A stretch of DNA of 64,000 nucleotides, taken from the NCBI RefSeq assembly GCF_905475395.1, contig NC_058340.1:59126181-59190180 (forward strand), in the 5' to 3' direction. Of the stretch, positions 25,501 to 35,216 are shown in pieces. The first letter of the stretch is position 1, and every line of letters starts with the position of its first letter. Below the pieces are notes generated by a model that was given only the letters and a program-made list of their open reading frames with translations, did no database searches and was not told where the DNA came from. The stretch comes from Chrysoperla carnea (Eukaryota > Arthropoda > Insecta > Neuroptera > Chrysopidae). A program made the translations under genes and the position numbers.

Positions 25501-28139
25501 TTAAAAAATTTCATAGATATTTCCATTCAAAGCTTTATCGATTTAATTAATTAAACTTATTTATAAAGGAAAACACACATTTGGAAAACCCTTCAATAAT
25601 TTTCTTTCACGGGGAAACAATATTGCATACATTTTAAGTTTTATTACAAAATAAATGATAAAAAATTTTATTTACTGGAACAATTTGTAAGTATGTATGT
25701 TGCAACCATAAATTAAATTTAGAATTTAAATGCCGTTTTTTGGGACGAAATTAGTTTAGAACATTAATTACTGAATAATGTTTATAATTTAAAACTAATT
25801 CGACTCATAGACTGTTGACAATTGTAGCAGCAATCGTAGCCTAAGACAAAATAGATGTTTGTGAACACACCAGGATTGGAAAATTTTCCAAAATCATATG
25901 AAAATCCACACAAAATTGAGGGTTATTGTACGAAATAAAAATTTTCATTACCAAATGTAGTCAAACTTAATTATGTAGTCAATTTATATCAATACCATAA
26001 CCGGTTTTAAAGAAATGCAAAAATTTCATCTAATCATATGACGTAAAAAATTAGTATCGTGTATTTTCAAAAATTTAACTTCTTTTTTCAAAAAAAGTAG
26101 GCCTCAAATCAAAACTCGTTTTTTATTCATTGCTTTCATAGAAGATATTAGGAGTTAATATATTAGAAATTAAAAAAAGTGAATTTTTACAAAAATTTAA
26201 TGTTAAACAGCAAACTCTTTTGCATCGCTTCGGATATTTAAAATTTCAAACACTTTTCAAAAAAGAAACGAAAACGCCCGACAAAAAAATGTTCGTAAAA
26301 CATCGTTGTGACGTAATAATGTTAATTGAATAGTATACACTGTATGTAATTATTAATTAACATTATGACGTTACACGATCTTTTACGAACATTTTTTTTG
26401 TCGGGCGTTTTCGTTTCTCTTTTGAAAAGTTCGTGTACAGTCTGCCACTTTAAAATTATCACGAAAAAATATAAACAGTTTTGTTATAAATCCATTTTTG
26501 TCAACAACAAAAATTTTTTTTCAAAATCCCAATTTAAAAAATATTGTTGTAAAGCAAAAAAATACTATTAAAAAAAATATATTCATCAATTAAAAATTTA
26601 AAAAATGAGTTTATTTAAGGTTGGCAGAAGATACATCGTTCTACGCATTTTTCATGGAACAGAATGTGGGACACAATGATACCCCTTTCCCCTTTCATAA
26701 CAACCTTAAATATGTAGTTGATTTTCCAAAAATTATAACTTTTGTTTGTGTGCAAAATCTTGTAATCATGTATAAATTATAAGATCTTAACCAAAGTGGT
26801 ATCAGGCTGTAATAAAATTAGGGGCGCTATATCATATTAAAACCCACCTCTTTTAATTCAAATGGACAACTATTTTAATTATTTTGGAAAAAAATTATAT
26901 GAATGACTTACCATCTGAAGAAAAATCTTCATAATGATCACTATCTTCATCGCTATCAAATCCTTCATCATGTGAAAAATCATGTGGATCAGGACTTAAA
27001 ATACCACCCGTAGATAATGACGATGTACTTCCAGCTTCCGCTAATGAACCCGTAGAAAGTAAATGCTGCCTTGGTTCACGTCGTTGCCAAATTTGATCGG
27101 GGCCCAAAAGCGTAGCTTCCGATGCTGGTGCTGATGATGAAAGTCTCGATGAATAACTTCTATTTGTGCGTACTACACTACTGTGTCCACTACTACCTGA
27201 ACCAGACGATGTGCCCGGTCCAGGAATTGATCGTCCAAGATTTATTTGTGTATCACGTTTTAAAAGCAGTCCATGTAACGTACTATATCTCGGTTGAACC
27301 GATGCTGCTCGAACTACTTTCGGTTGTGAAGGTGGTGGGGACGATGCTGAATTATGAACAAGCGACGAAGTTGAACTATGTTGACTTGCCGGCGAAAATG
27401 GTGGTACATTTGATTTAGGACTAAATGGATGGTCAAATGGACTGGAAGGCACGCTGTAATTTTGTTCACCCGAATCACGATAATATCCGAGACCTGTTTG
27501 TGGGCATGACGACGGTGTAAAGGTTTGTGGACTAGGACTATTGTTATTGGACGCATTTGACGTTGTTAATGTTGGTATATAAACTGCAGGTGTTATAATT
27601 TTTTGCTGAAATTGTGATTGTATAAAATTTACATCATTATTTGTGGGCGTTGTTAATAAAAATTCGTGGAGATCGTCAATATTTAAAACATCTTCTAAAA
27701 CATCGTTAGCATTTAATTCAGCTAATGTAGGTCCTTGTATTAAATCGGCTTTATCTACTTGAAAAATATCGTCTTCGTCCATTTTAAACGTATCGTTAAA
27801 AGTATCATTAAAAGAAGTATGATTAAAAGTATCTATTTGGTTTGTTTCGTTATCTATACCTAATCTACTCCACATTGCGTTCCCACTGCCTAACGACTGG
27901 TACACTTCGGAACTATTTTGTAAACCCCCCGAATCAAGAATCTCATCTTTGGTTGACGGTGATATTACATGCTCCATTTCGAGACTATAATGTCTAAGTT
28001 CAGTTAGATCTAAATTTCGTCGACCAGGTATTGGAACACTTGCTGTTGTCGTTAATGTTGTGTCATTTAATGTAAATGGTGGCTCTTGTTTTATAATTCC
28101 AGGTTCAAAATAAAATTCTGTTTGGTATTGATCAGCCAT
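4418..28139 (-). CDS. REPTOR: REPTOR/CREBRF-like bZIP transcription factor (whole coding span, 4 exons)
   Basis: Joining exons 28139-26912, 5516-5073, 4918-4796 and 4512-4418 gives 1890 nt, a 629-residue protein; every junction is GT-AG and phase-consistent. Seen: a Ser/Pro/Asn-rich N-terminal half with many SP sites; GPTLAELN at 136-143, like the TPTLAQLN of vertebrate CREBRF; an LxxLL motif (LHGLL, 288-292); an acidic stretch [11 protein letters not shown] at 391-401; RYFWQY at 425-430; LTPNPKKL followed by TPVSELPF; a basic region with [15 protein letters not shown] at 528-542 and a short zipper (L553, L560, V567); and a C-terminal [12 protein letters not shown] block as in CREBRF. Family knowledge: Drosophila REPTOR is phosphorylated downstream of TORC1 and held in the cytoplasm, then enters the nucleus and works with REPTOR-BP on stress and starvation genes; vertebrate CREBRF regulates CREB3. 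Inferred: nuclear/cytoplasmic shuttling factor. The RAAS site at 277-280 is a possible 14-3-3 site only. The symbol is by homology. Confidence 0.93.
4796..4918 (-). CDS. REPTOR: REPTOR coding exon 3 (zipper continuation)
   Basis: A polypyrimidine tract and CAG acceptor end at 4919. The 123-bp exon reads [14 protein letters not shown] and on to LVKNAT, continuing the short leucine zipper (L560, I564, V567, L571). Donor GTAAGT starts at 4795. The phase matches both neighbouring exons. Too short to stand out as an ORF by itself. Confidence 0.88.
5073..5516 (-). CDS. REPTOR: REPTOR coding exon 2 (conserved core and bZIP basic region)
   Basis: The acceptor TTTCAG ends at 5517. The first two bases complete codon 410 (Asp) and extend the acidic run to DDSDDEST. 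The exon then encodes [36 protein letters not shown] and the basic region. Donor GTATGT starts at 5072, after one base of codon 558. This is the part of the protein closest to CREBRF and the main evidence for the assignment. It lies 21.4 kb from coding exon 1. Confidence 0.94.
8817..9143 (+). mobile_element. retroelement 3'-tail remnant
   Basis: Contains AAATCGGTTCATTAGTTTGG and AACAGACAGGCAGACAGAG, a motif pair common at the 3' ends of non-LTR elements and SINEs in insects. Confidence 0.45.
9309..9873. mobile_element. fold-back MITE, 565 bp, TA target duplication
   Basis: Long inverted arms of about 240 bp (9309-9548 and 9634-9873), starting GTAGGGGAGCCC, leave a loop of about 85 bp. The element is flanked by TA on both sides (9307-9308, 9874-9875), as for Tc1/mariner-type insertions. 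Blocks such as CTCGAG(C/A)(G/A)CGT(C/T)AGATTAAGA recur within each arm. It is more GC-rich than its surroundings. The short ORF inside is a by-product. Confidence 0.82.
10372..10520 (+). repeat. ACAGGGTGTCC-type interspersed repeat
   Basis: Begins ACAGGGTGTCCGCCGG and continues AAAGCGTACTCTTTGGAC and CAGTTAGTTAAGAAGTTATG. The ACAGGGTGT start is typical of dispersed insect repeats; a similar short start occurs at 1071. Confidence 0.4.
12239..12792 (+). repeat. interspersed repeat family A, near full length
   Basis: The longest copy of a family that starts TATACCATGTATATATGAA and ends GTCAATTG..TTTTCACTTG. Internal landmarks: TTAGTCCCAAGTTTGTAACG, AATTAGTCCATTTCCGG with a GTCCGTCCGTC run, AAGTGAGGTCAAGTTCGTAA and CGTAAACATCACTGTTTACC. 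No ORF. Confidence 0.75.
13228..14530. mobile_element. large fold-back element, 1.3 kb
   Basis: Near-identical inverted arms of about 475 bp (13228-13705 and 14054-14530) share CCAGGAGCTGTCGATC near the ends and GGCCGGAAATGTCCAGC near the loop. The loop of about 350 bp is AT-rich. Mirror ORFs on both strands (for example 13266-13457 and 14301-14504) are the same sequence read from each arm and are not genes. The arms differ mainly in a poly(A/T) run, so the element looks young. No clear target duplication was found. Confidence 0.8.
15103..15439 (+). repeat. family A copy, 5'-truncated
   Basis: Begins inside the family at the AAAGTGAGGTCGAGTTCG block and runs to the constant TTTGTTTTCACTTG end. 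Confidence 0.7.
15815..16068 (+). mobile_element. tRNA-derived SINE
   Basis: A pol III A box (TAGCTCAGTTGG) near 15829 and a B box (GGTTCGATTCCCGCC) near 15885 are spaced as in a tRNA, but the acceptor stem does not pair properly, so this is a tRNA-derived head, not a tRNA gene. An unrelated body follows (GATGGGCTGGTG..., GAGGAGCTGATAAATG). Confidence 0.7.
16486..17057. mobile_element. fold-back MITE, 572 bp, with CAATTA duplication
   Basis: Inverted arms start TACGGAAGCCTGAATGG and continue for more than 170 bp with few differences. The direct repeat CAATTA flanks both ends exactly (16480-16485, 17058-17063). The core is AT-rich and has no ORF of note. Confidence 0.8.
18099..18578 (+). mobile_element. 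SINE/LINE-like repeat, copy 1
   Basis: Starts AACTAGCTGTGAACTACTCG and ends AAAAAGCGACTTTGTTTTAT. A second copy in the same orientation lies at 60005-60484, alike along the whole length (GTAATGCACACGTCATGCT, AGCTGGTTGTATATC, TTTGAGCTTAATCGATG). Confidence 0.7.
19690..19900. repeat. repeat family P copy
   Basis: Shares TTTCAACTTGGATGATGAATTT, CATGAATGTAGA and CTTGGTTTTCGAAATATCG with copies at 30698-30905 and 39978-40170. Confidence 0.6.
19961..20957. mobile_element. diverged fold-back element, about 1 kb
   Basis: The left arm 19961-20176 and right arm 20701-20957 are inverted copies. Shared landmarks are TTTCCACCGACTAGTTTTGG, AATCAAGCTTTT and GGTGCTC, at perhaps 75-80% identity by eye. The loop is about 520 bp. 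A related segment of the arm occurs at 11880-11990. The arms differ more than in the elements at 13228 and 16486, so this is older. Confidence 0.6.
20968..21306 (-). repeat. family A copy, reverse, lacking the 3' part
   Basis: Reverse orientation. Runs from the family start (TATACCATGTATATGAAATA) to the CATCACTG block. It directly abuts the fold-back element ending near 20957. Confidence 0.7.
26252..26430. mobile_element. small fold-back MITE, about 180 bp
   Basis: Arms of about 75 bp, each containing AACGAAAACGCCCGAC and a following TGTTCGTAAAA block, face each other around a 30-bp AT loop. It lies about 480 bp from the donor side of REPTOR coding exon 1. No clear target duplication was seen. 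Confidence 0.65.
26912..28139 (-). CDS. REPTOR: REPTOR coding exon 1 (residues 1-409 plus one base)
   Basis: ATG at 28139-28137 in good context (AAAAAATGG). The frame is open upstream as far as the splice acceptor, but joining the candidate exon ending at 42556 puts a stop in frame, so this ATG is the likely start. The exon ends after the first base of codon 410, followed by donor GTAAGT at 26911-26906. Without splicing, the frame reads only four more codons into the intron and stops. The exon encodes the disordered, Ser/Thr/Pro-rich transactivation and regulatory half of the protein and most of the acidic stretch. Confidence 0.93.
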
Positions 28140-28184
28140 TTTTTGAAAGCGTGCTTTTGTTGTATTATTTTCTTTGGTTTTAAC
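28140..28184 (-). other. REPTOR: REPTOR 5' UTR part of the ATG exon
   Basis: 45 nt between the acceptor TATTTCCAG (AG at 28186-28185) and the ATG. The clear acceptor shows that at least one further exon lies upstream, at higher coordinates. Confidence 0.75.
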
Positions 28185-28723
28185 CTGGAAATAATAAAAA
28201 TATCATTTTAATTAAGTATTTATGATAATTTAATGCTAACGGGCATATTAATACAATGTATACAGCTATAAAAACATATATTACGAATAGCGGCAAGTTA
28301 TTGAAAGTGGCTCATCATCTATTACACATCGTGGATATATACATTGAAGGTCAATAATCAAAGAGACAACAGGAAAATTGGCCTGCCGATCATTTCCGCC
28401 ATTCGTTGGGTTTTCGAAAAAATGTTTCGAACAACAAAATAATTTTTGGTTTATTAGATATGAAACAATGTTGGCTATATATTTTCATTAGATAAAAATT
28501 AGAATTAGTGTCCATAAAAATATCATGATCATAAAATATCAACTACTTTTTTTCGACAAATTAGAAACTGATTCTTGAAAATAGCTTCTTAAATATCAAA
28601 AGATGTTTCTTGACTATAGCTTCTTAAATATCAAAATGCTTATTTTAGTGTACCCAATAACACTTAGAAAAAAAGGCTTTCTATTCATTTTTCTAAGTTT
28701 TGTAAGACATTATGATTATCTCT

Positions 28724-29010
28724 ATATATTATAAATGTGAAAGTAAGGATGCTTGTCTGTTTGTTTGTTACGCTTTCATGCAAAAACTACCGAATGGATT
28801 TGAATGAAACTATACAATAATGTAGCTCACACATCAGACTAACACATGAGCTATAATTTACAAAGATATATAAAAGAAAAAAAAATTATTACATTTTATT
28901 ACGCCATCTATGAGCATTATTTTGAATCGTAAATTAGAGATTTCTGTAACAGTGTGATACAATTGATTTTCACCTGCTTTGAAACATTCAATGAATCAAC
29001 ACTATATAAC
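28724..29010 (+). repeat. interspersed repeat with CTGTTTGTTTGTTACGC head
   Basis: ATTATAAATGTGAAAGTAAGG, then CGCTTTCATGCAAAAACTACC and ATGGATTTGAATGAAAC. A related fragment at 39614-39815 carries AACTACTGAATGGATTTTAA and AGCTCATACATCAGAATAAC. Confidence 0.5.
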
Positions 29011-29822
29011 ATAAAAACTGAAATCTATACATATATTGTATTTTACCGGGGTAAAACAACCCCTACCTCTATTTCAAGTGTTATGGAATCGGGATAAGTG
29101 AGAGCAACAGAGTTGGAGGCTATAGGCTATTACGCGATGGTTTTTATTTTTAATCTCAGCGTGGCGGGCGGGTATCAAGCTATACGTTATACATCTGTAT
29201 GAACCCACCACAAATTACTTGGGATTTTGATTCTGATTGAAAAGGAGTAAAAAGCCGAAACTGTGAATGCTGTTGCATAAAAAAAAAACTTTACATTAAA
29301 ATATCGGAAAGTGTAGCAAAACGATCTGACTTGTAAGAACAAAACCAATTTTACTCGATCTCAAGAATATATTTCGCCACACAAACGAAAAATGGATATA
29401 TTTATGGAAAGTAGAATAATATGGCGGCATCTCATGCTCCAGTAAAAAAATTAGAATTGAATCTGCAAAATCAATATATTCTTCACATTGAATAGAAACT
29501 GTTTTCATCTCACAAGCATGCGATAATTTGTTACCATTTCCGAATTTTTTAGAAAAAAGTCTTTTAGCGAAGGAGTCGTTTAGAAAATCAATATTTTCTC
29601 TCATAAATGTAAATTTAAACCACTTTGTAAGGAAAAAAAATCACCTTTTTCTACCAAAGTGTAGAAATGAGTTAAAGTGACTGTTGGAACAAAGCCAATT
29701 CTAAAATAATAATTAAGAGTGGTAATGGGAGTACTGTACTGCATCAGAGACGGTATGTACGGATATATTATGTAGTCCGTACGGATATTAACCACTCAAA
29801 ACTAAGTATTTTACCTTCCTCA

Positions 29823-30220
29823 GTTTAGTCCCAAGTTTGTAACGCTTAAAAATATTGATTTAACAAACAAAACTTTGCTATAAGTGTTTAAAAAATCAAA
29901 TAATTAGTCCATTTCCGGTTGTCTGCCTGCCCGTCTGTAAACACCATAACTCGAAAACGAAAAGTGATATCAAGCTGAAATTTTTATAGCGTGCTTAAGA
30001 CGTAAAAAGTGAGGTCAAGTTCATAAATGAGTTCAATAAATCGTTAGAGATAGAACCAAACTTTAAATGTAAAAAATGTTCCTTTTAAAAAAATTAACAA
30101 CTTTTGTTTTGTTTGGCTATCTTTTTTTACTTACATGACTTAAAAAAAGAAACGATTAATCAACACTGTCTATATATGATATTTTAACAAGTAACTCAGT
30201 CGATTGTTTGTTTTCACTTG
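29823..30220 (+). repeat. family A copy, 5'-truncated
   Basis: Begins at TTTAGTCCCAAGTTTG and ends at GTTTGTTTTCACTTG. Contains an internal deletion relative to the 12239 copy. Confidence 0.7.
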
Positions 30221-30697
30221 TTTTTAATTGTGATGACCAAACGAGAAGTAATTAAACTTTCGTAAAGGCGTAAGTGTTAATTTTTATCATTGACAAAATA
30301 CTAATGTGAAGCAGCCTTTAGAGTGGGTATATTTTTATATATGTTTTCTATTCAATATAATATCATGTTTTTCTATTACAATACAAAAATATATTTTTTT
30401 ATATAATACAAGGTCACATTATTTGTGTTTTCCTCATTTATTTTGTTTTTCAGAAAGAATTGTGTGTATTATGTTTTGTGCTCTTTTGAATTGCATTACT
30501 TTTTTCACCTTACGATTTATTGAGTTATTTCACCTTGATAAAACGTAATAATGTAGGAGTAGGTAGCCACACTACAATCCATTACAGGACATTTATATAT
30601 TGAGTTTAATTAAAAAAGAACCACACTGAGTGACACATGATGAGTAGATAAAAAGTCTCCTAAGGGACAAAGTTTCATCACAAGAAATTCGGGGTTT

Positions 30698-30905
30698 TAA
30701 GGTAGTACGAGCGCCAAGGCAAGTTTAGACTTGTGGTTGAAATTATTTGTACTTTACTTTCAACTTTGATGATGAATTTTGTTATAATTTCATGAATGTA
30801 GACGAAAAATAAGAGTATAATTTTTCGATATCTGCCTTGGTTTTCGAAATATCGAAAGCTAAATAATTCAACAAAATTTTCAATTTTCAATATTTTGAAA
30901 AATAC
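30698..30905. repeat. repeat family P copy
   Basis: Begins AAGGTAGTACGAGCGCCAAG; contains TTTGATGATGAATTTTGTT and TTTTCGAAATATCGAAAGC. Confidence 0.6.
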
Positions 30906-30928
30906 TCCAGATATCGAAAAATTTTATT

Positions 30929-31254
30929 CTTAATTAGAGAATTGAAAAAAATACACTCGAACTCGGACTTCTTGGATTCATGTCAAGCGCCCAATTAGGC
31001 TATTCGAGTTCTAGACACGAATGCAATTTTTTCAACTCATTGAATATTTTTTTACTTTGTTTATCCACTTATTTATTATTATTCCTTTTTGTTTTTGTTG
31101 TTTACTTTTAATCATGCATACGATATTTATTTACATCATGGTCTCTTCGATTATAATTGATGTTTTTAATGATACATACAGTGTAAACTAAATATTGACA
31201 AATATCTTGTCTAGTAATCTTAATTAACGAGAATTGAAAAAAATACACTCGAAC
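30929..31254. repeat. direct repeat pair flanking 255 bp
   Basis: GAGAATTGAAAAAAATACAC plus TCGAAC occurs at 30937-30962 and 31229-31254, each preceded by CTTAATTA. An inverted partial copy (GCAATTTTTTCAACTC) lies between them. Confidence 0.6.
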
Positions 31255-31605
31255 CATGGTCGAGTTGATGATTAAGGAAAAAATTTTAAATGGCGGTACG
31301 ATATATACAACTCACTCTTAAATATCTTTAAAACATGTAATTCTGTTTAAAAAATCACAAATAAACAAAAAAGTAGTAGAAATGTTTCATCTGAATGCAA
31401 TGATTTAAATCAAATTGATCAAAATTGGTTTAACACTAGCATTGTATCGAACATTGATTTCAGATTGCACAACAAAAAATAAAATTTAATATCAATGAGA
31501 TAGATATTTAGATGTGTTTTGTTTACATTTGTGAAGCTGATTCATCATTAGAATGCATGGAATGAACACATTATTATAATAGTAAGTTGTTCATTTTTGT
31601 CTCAG

Positions 31606-31698
31606 TGTACTACACTAAGTGTAAGTAGAAAAGGATAGTGCTATTAGAGTTTTATGAGATTATCCTTTTCAACTTACACTTAATATCCATAGTGTATG
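31606..31698. ncRNA. miRNA-precursor-like hairpin (candidate)
   Basis: A 22-nt arm at 31616-31637 and a 22-nt arm at 31661-31682 are complementary except for one A-A mismatch. They are joined by a 23-nt loop, and a looser basal stem extends to 31606 and 31698. Size and shape fit a pre-miRNA. It could instead be a tiny inverted-repeat element. Which strand would be transcribed is unknown; the minus strand lies in the presumed REPTOR 5' intron. Confidence 0.4.
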
Positions 31699-31743
31699 TA
31701 CTAGGGTACAAAAAGAACATGCTTGTTGTATACAAACTAATTT

Positions 31744-31756
31744 GGGGGGGGGGGGG
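31744..31756. repeat. poly(G) run
   Basis: About 13 consecutive G residues, unusual in this AT-rich window. An analogous C run of about 11 lies near 24356-24366. Confidence 0.7.
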
Positions 31757-32117
31757 TAAGAGCCATAAATTTTATTTGATTCTCTTTAAGAAATGATAAT
31801 AATGAATCGAATAGATACTTGGAAATACAATTAAAAATTTTCCACTATTTAATTACATTGTTTATCATATCGATGTTACGAAAATATTCCATTAAAACCT
31901 ATAAATTTTCTGTTTTGTTTAAACATTTCTTGTGCAATATAATAAAATAATAATTTAAAATCCAAGAAAAGAAATGAAATTTTTGAATGTATTGGAGATG
32001 AATTCAATTTTAATTCGATATCCAGTAAAGTTGAGCCCGAACCCGGGTTTAGTGTAGTTATCAAACCTTTATAAATTTAAAATAAATGAAAAATTTTAAT
32101 AAAAGAAAAACAACAAC

Positions 32118-32436
32118 AAGCTTTTATTTTAATAAAAAGTAGAAAATAATTTTATCTATGAGTCACTCATACCCAACTATTTGTAAAAGCTTGATTTAAA
32201 ATATCAAAAATGAATCGGAACGCCTCATCTACTCCACATGCCTTATTATTTTTCGATTTATTCTTGATATTAAGCGCCTCAAGCTCTTACAAATAGTCAG
32301 GTATGAATCACTCATAGATAAAATTATTTTCTACTTTTGAGTACAATAAAAAATTGTGCCTTAAAAAGAATTTTTATTAAAATTTTTAATAAAAAAAGTA
32401 TATATATCAAATATGGTGGAAGCGATGGGAAAATCA
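32118..32436. repeat. left copy of a 319-bp inverted repeat pair
   Basis: Pairs with 37399-37717 in opposite orientation. The outer part is itself a hairpin: ATCTATGAGTCACTCATACC and its complement sit on either side of a CTACTCCACATGCC core. The inner part carries CAAATATGGTGGAAGCGATGG. Confidence 0.75.
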
Positions 32437-34136
32437 GTACCGCACTATGGAACGAGTACCGCACAGAATTCCGCAAGGGTCGAGATAGTTAACAAGACTA
32501 TCATATATTAAAGATTATCAACGATCATATGGTATCTTCATGCTTAACATGCGAACATGTTAAGGTAGAATGCCCGTAAGCCTACATTTCTATAGATTCT
32601 AATAATATTTTAGATAATTGTGAAGAATAACCATCCTCTTGTGAATTGTTAAATCAACATTTTTACCGACCCAGTTAAAAATATATTCGAAGAGATATTC
32701 GGTAAAGTAAGAGCATGTTTTTGAATAACGTTGAGCTTGATTATAACGGACATACTACCTTAAGTGAATATCACTCACTATACGATATCATGTATTCAAA
32801 ACAAATTTCACTTAACAAACAAAATAAATAAACAGTTACGAGTGGCTTCATAATGAAAACGTTATCGAATAATAAAAATGTACTTGATTCAAGGATTTAT
32901 TTATCAATAAAAAATTGATAATGGTATTAATTACATAATTTACACACATCAGAATCCCGTATCTCACAAAAATAAAATCTTTTCTATAGTCCGGGTGAAA
33001 ATTGCGAAAATCATTTGCAATTAAGGATGTTGTGTTCCTAGAATATTGTAAACAAGTCTTAGATTATATGCACGGTAAGAGTAGGTATGCTTGTAGTAAA
33101 TTAATGTGTAATTTTTATCTCTATTGTAGCACTGAACTTTTTATCATACAATATATAGTGTAAGAAAATTTGTTTAAAATTCTGTTAATATAGTTACTTC
33201 TCTTCAACCACAATATCTAACAACTATAGTTGTTTCTGTTCAAAAATAAAATAGATTAACTATGCTTTATTATATCTCAACAATGAAATGGTCAATAATT
33301 GTGGTTTTCCTTTTTTTAACGTTGGTTTTTTGAAAATTTTTTTTTTGAATTAAAAAACTTTTTGAAAACGTAGCTCTCAATGCTTTTTGTGTTGTTGATC
33401 CGAACTTGTAAATTATAAAATTATCTGGTTTTAGATCAATCGACTTCAAATTTGAATGGTGTTTCCAAATCCATTCCAAAAACTTACATTTTGTGATTAC
33501 ATTCGATACCGAAAAAATAGGATCTAAAATTTCGAAAAGTAATCAGATAGACTTCAATATCAAATCTTAGAATGTTTCGGCCGGTGCGTTTTTAATGCTA
33601 CCGCCTATACACTATACATCGTTTATACTTTTAATAAAATATCAGAGCAATGCATAAATAATAAAATTTAAAGGTTACACTCTCTTTAATAAATAATTTT
33701 TAATTAATTTCGAAGTATGCCTGGGAAAATCCAAGGAGTAAATCATTCTAGAGAGATGCAATACTCATAATTAATATCAACACATTTAATAACATATAAA
33801 TAATTTTAAAATGCAGGAGGGGTAAGGTTCCGCAACCTTTTAAACGATTCAGAATTCTTTGTCTAGGAAAATCCCATGAATATGTAATTCAATAGAGATG
33901 CAAATATTAAATAATTCAATCGCATTTGTTATATCATTTTCATTATGACGCTGACAGTTTGACTCTCCAGTATTACAGAGATGTACTTTTTTTAAAATTA
34001 TTTCGATTTGAGTAACTTCCTGGGGGCAGATTATTATTATTTTCCACATTTTAAAATGATCAGCGCACTATTATAAACATTTAAAAAATTATATCACAAT
34101 ATCTTCAAAAGTTTTTGTATAATAGTTATATTAAAA

Positions 34137-34205
34137 CAAGTAACAAACAAAAACTGACTGAATGAATTGTTGAAATACTCCATAGACAGTGTTGAATACC
34201 AGGCC
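34137..34205 (-). repeat. family A 3'-end fragment
   Basis: Only the last 65-70 bp of the family, reverse orientation, again reaching the ACTTG end. Confidence 0.55.
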
Positions 34206-35165
34206 TTGTATTGATTTATAATTTAGATAAGTATAAAAAACAAAATCATTTATGTAGAATAAAATGACGACCAGAAAGTCGCCATTTCGAAAAGGTTTCT
34301 ATTTGATCCCTATAATATAATCTGATATGTTCGGTATGAAATTAGAATCAATAGACTAACTATTTGAACCTACCTAGAAACTTTTAACCTTCTATCTTAT
34401 ATAGTTTTGGATTATATCATTCTTTGTTAGAAGTTCATGAAATTTCGATCTACAGTTTTCGAGATTTAAAACTTCATTGTCACTACTTACCAATTAAGGA
34501 GATATATCATTAACACAAATTCATGAATTGAAGTGAGAAAATGCATCCTCCAAAGTTTTATCCAAAGCTAGTTTCCAATTACTACCACTTAGTGCAGACT
34601 TCAAAAGGAGACGCTCCAGAGAATGACATTTATGTCTGAACGTTTCCTCATCGATGGGAGATACTCAATTTACTATATGGAATAGGTCAACTTTACTAAA
34701 TCATACCGAAATCAAGTTTTTTCTGCAATGGAGGTACTCGATAGAAAGTTTGTAAGTTTAATTGGCTCAAGGACTTTTAGCAAGCTTTGGGACTAATGGA
34801 AGACCAAGAAGTTGAATTATGGAGGTATGGAATCAAAAAGGTAAATCAAAATCGGTATATTTTTGCAACTGCAACGAATGATGACAAATGACTAAAAAAT
34901 ATTTCTACCATCCTGCTTAAATTCCATTTTTCAGATTAATTCATTAATTATTAATCAATCTAATAAATTTTATAGTTATTATCCTGATCAGTCAAACATT
35001 TAATAAAATTGATAAGAAAAGAATTTCAATTTATGATACATGATCTATACTAAAATATTATTTAACTGAAAATATAATTTATACGATGTCTAAATTAATT
35101 ATTTATTTATGATAAAGCTGTAGCATATTTGGAATAGACTCAAAGAATACTTTTACTTCTATTTT

Positions 35166-35216
35166 TATACCATGTATTTATGAAATATATCAAGGTATAC
35201 TAAGTTTTGTCCTAGG
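35166..35216 (+). repeat. family A 5'-end fragment
   Basis: TATACCATGTATTTATGAAA and the following TACTAAGTTTTGTCC match the start of the family; then the similarity stops. Confidence 0.5.

Larger units (their letters stand above)
5517..26911 (-). other. REPTOR intron between coding exons 1 and 2, 21.4 kb
   Basis: Bounded by the GTAAGT donor at 26911 and the TTTCAG acceptor at 5517. Outside the mapped elements (8817, 9309, 10372, 12239, 13228, 15103, 15815, 16486, 18099, 19690-21306, 26252) I see only AT-rich sequence. The stretches 5520-8800, 10520-12200 and 21310-26250 hold nothing I can name, apart from low-copy similarity between 23150-23270 and 24370-24475 (AGAAATTCCCTCCCAATTGC-like block). 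Confidence 0.8.

Noticed and set aside
27122..27556. ORFs at 27122-27418 (plus) and 27314-27556 (minus)
   Set aside because: Other-frame shadows of REPTOR coding exon 1, with low-complexity His/Val-rich translations.
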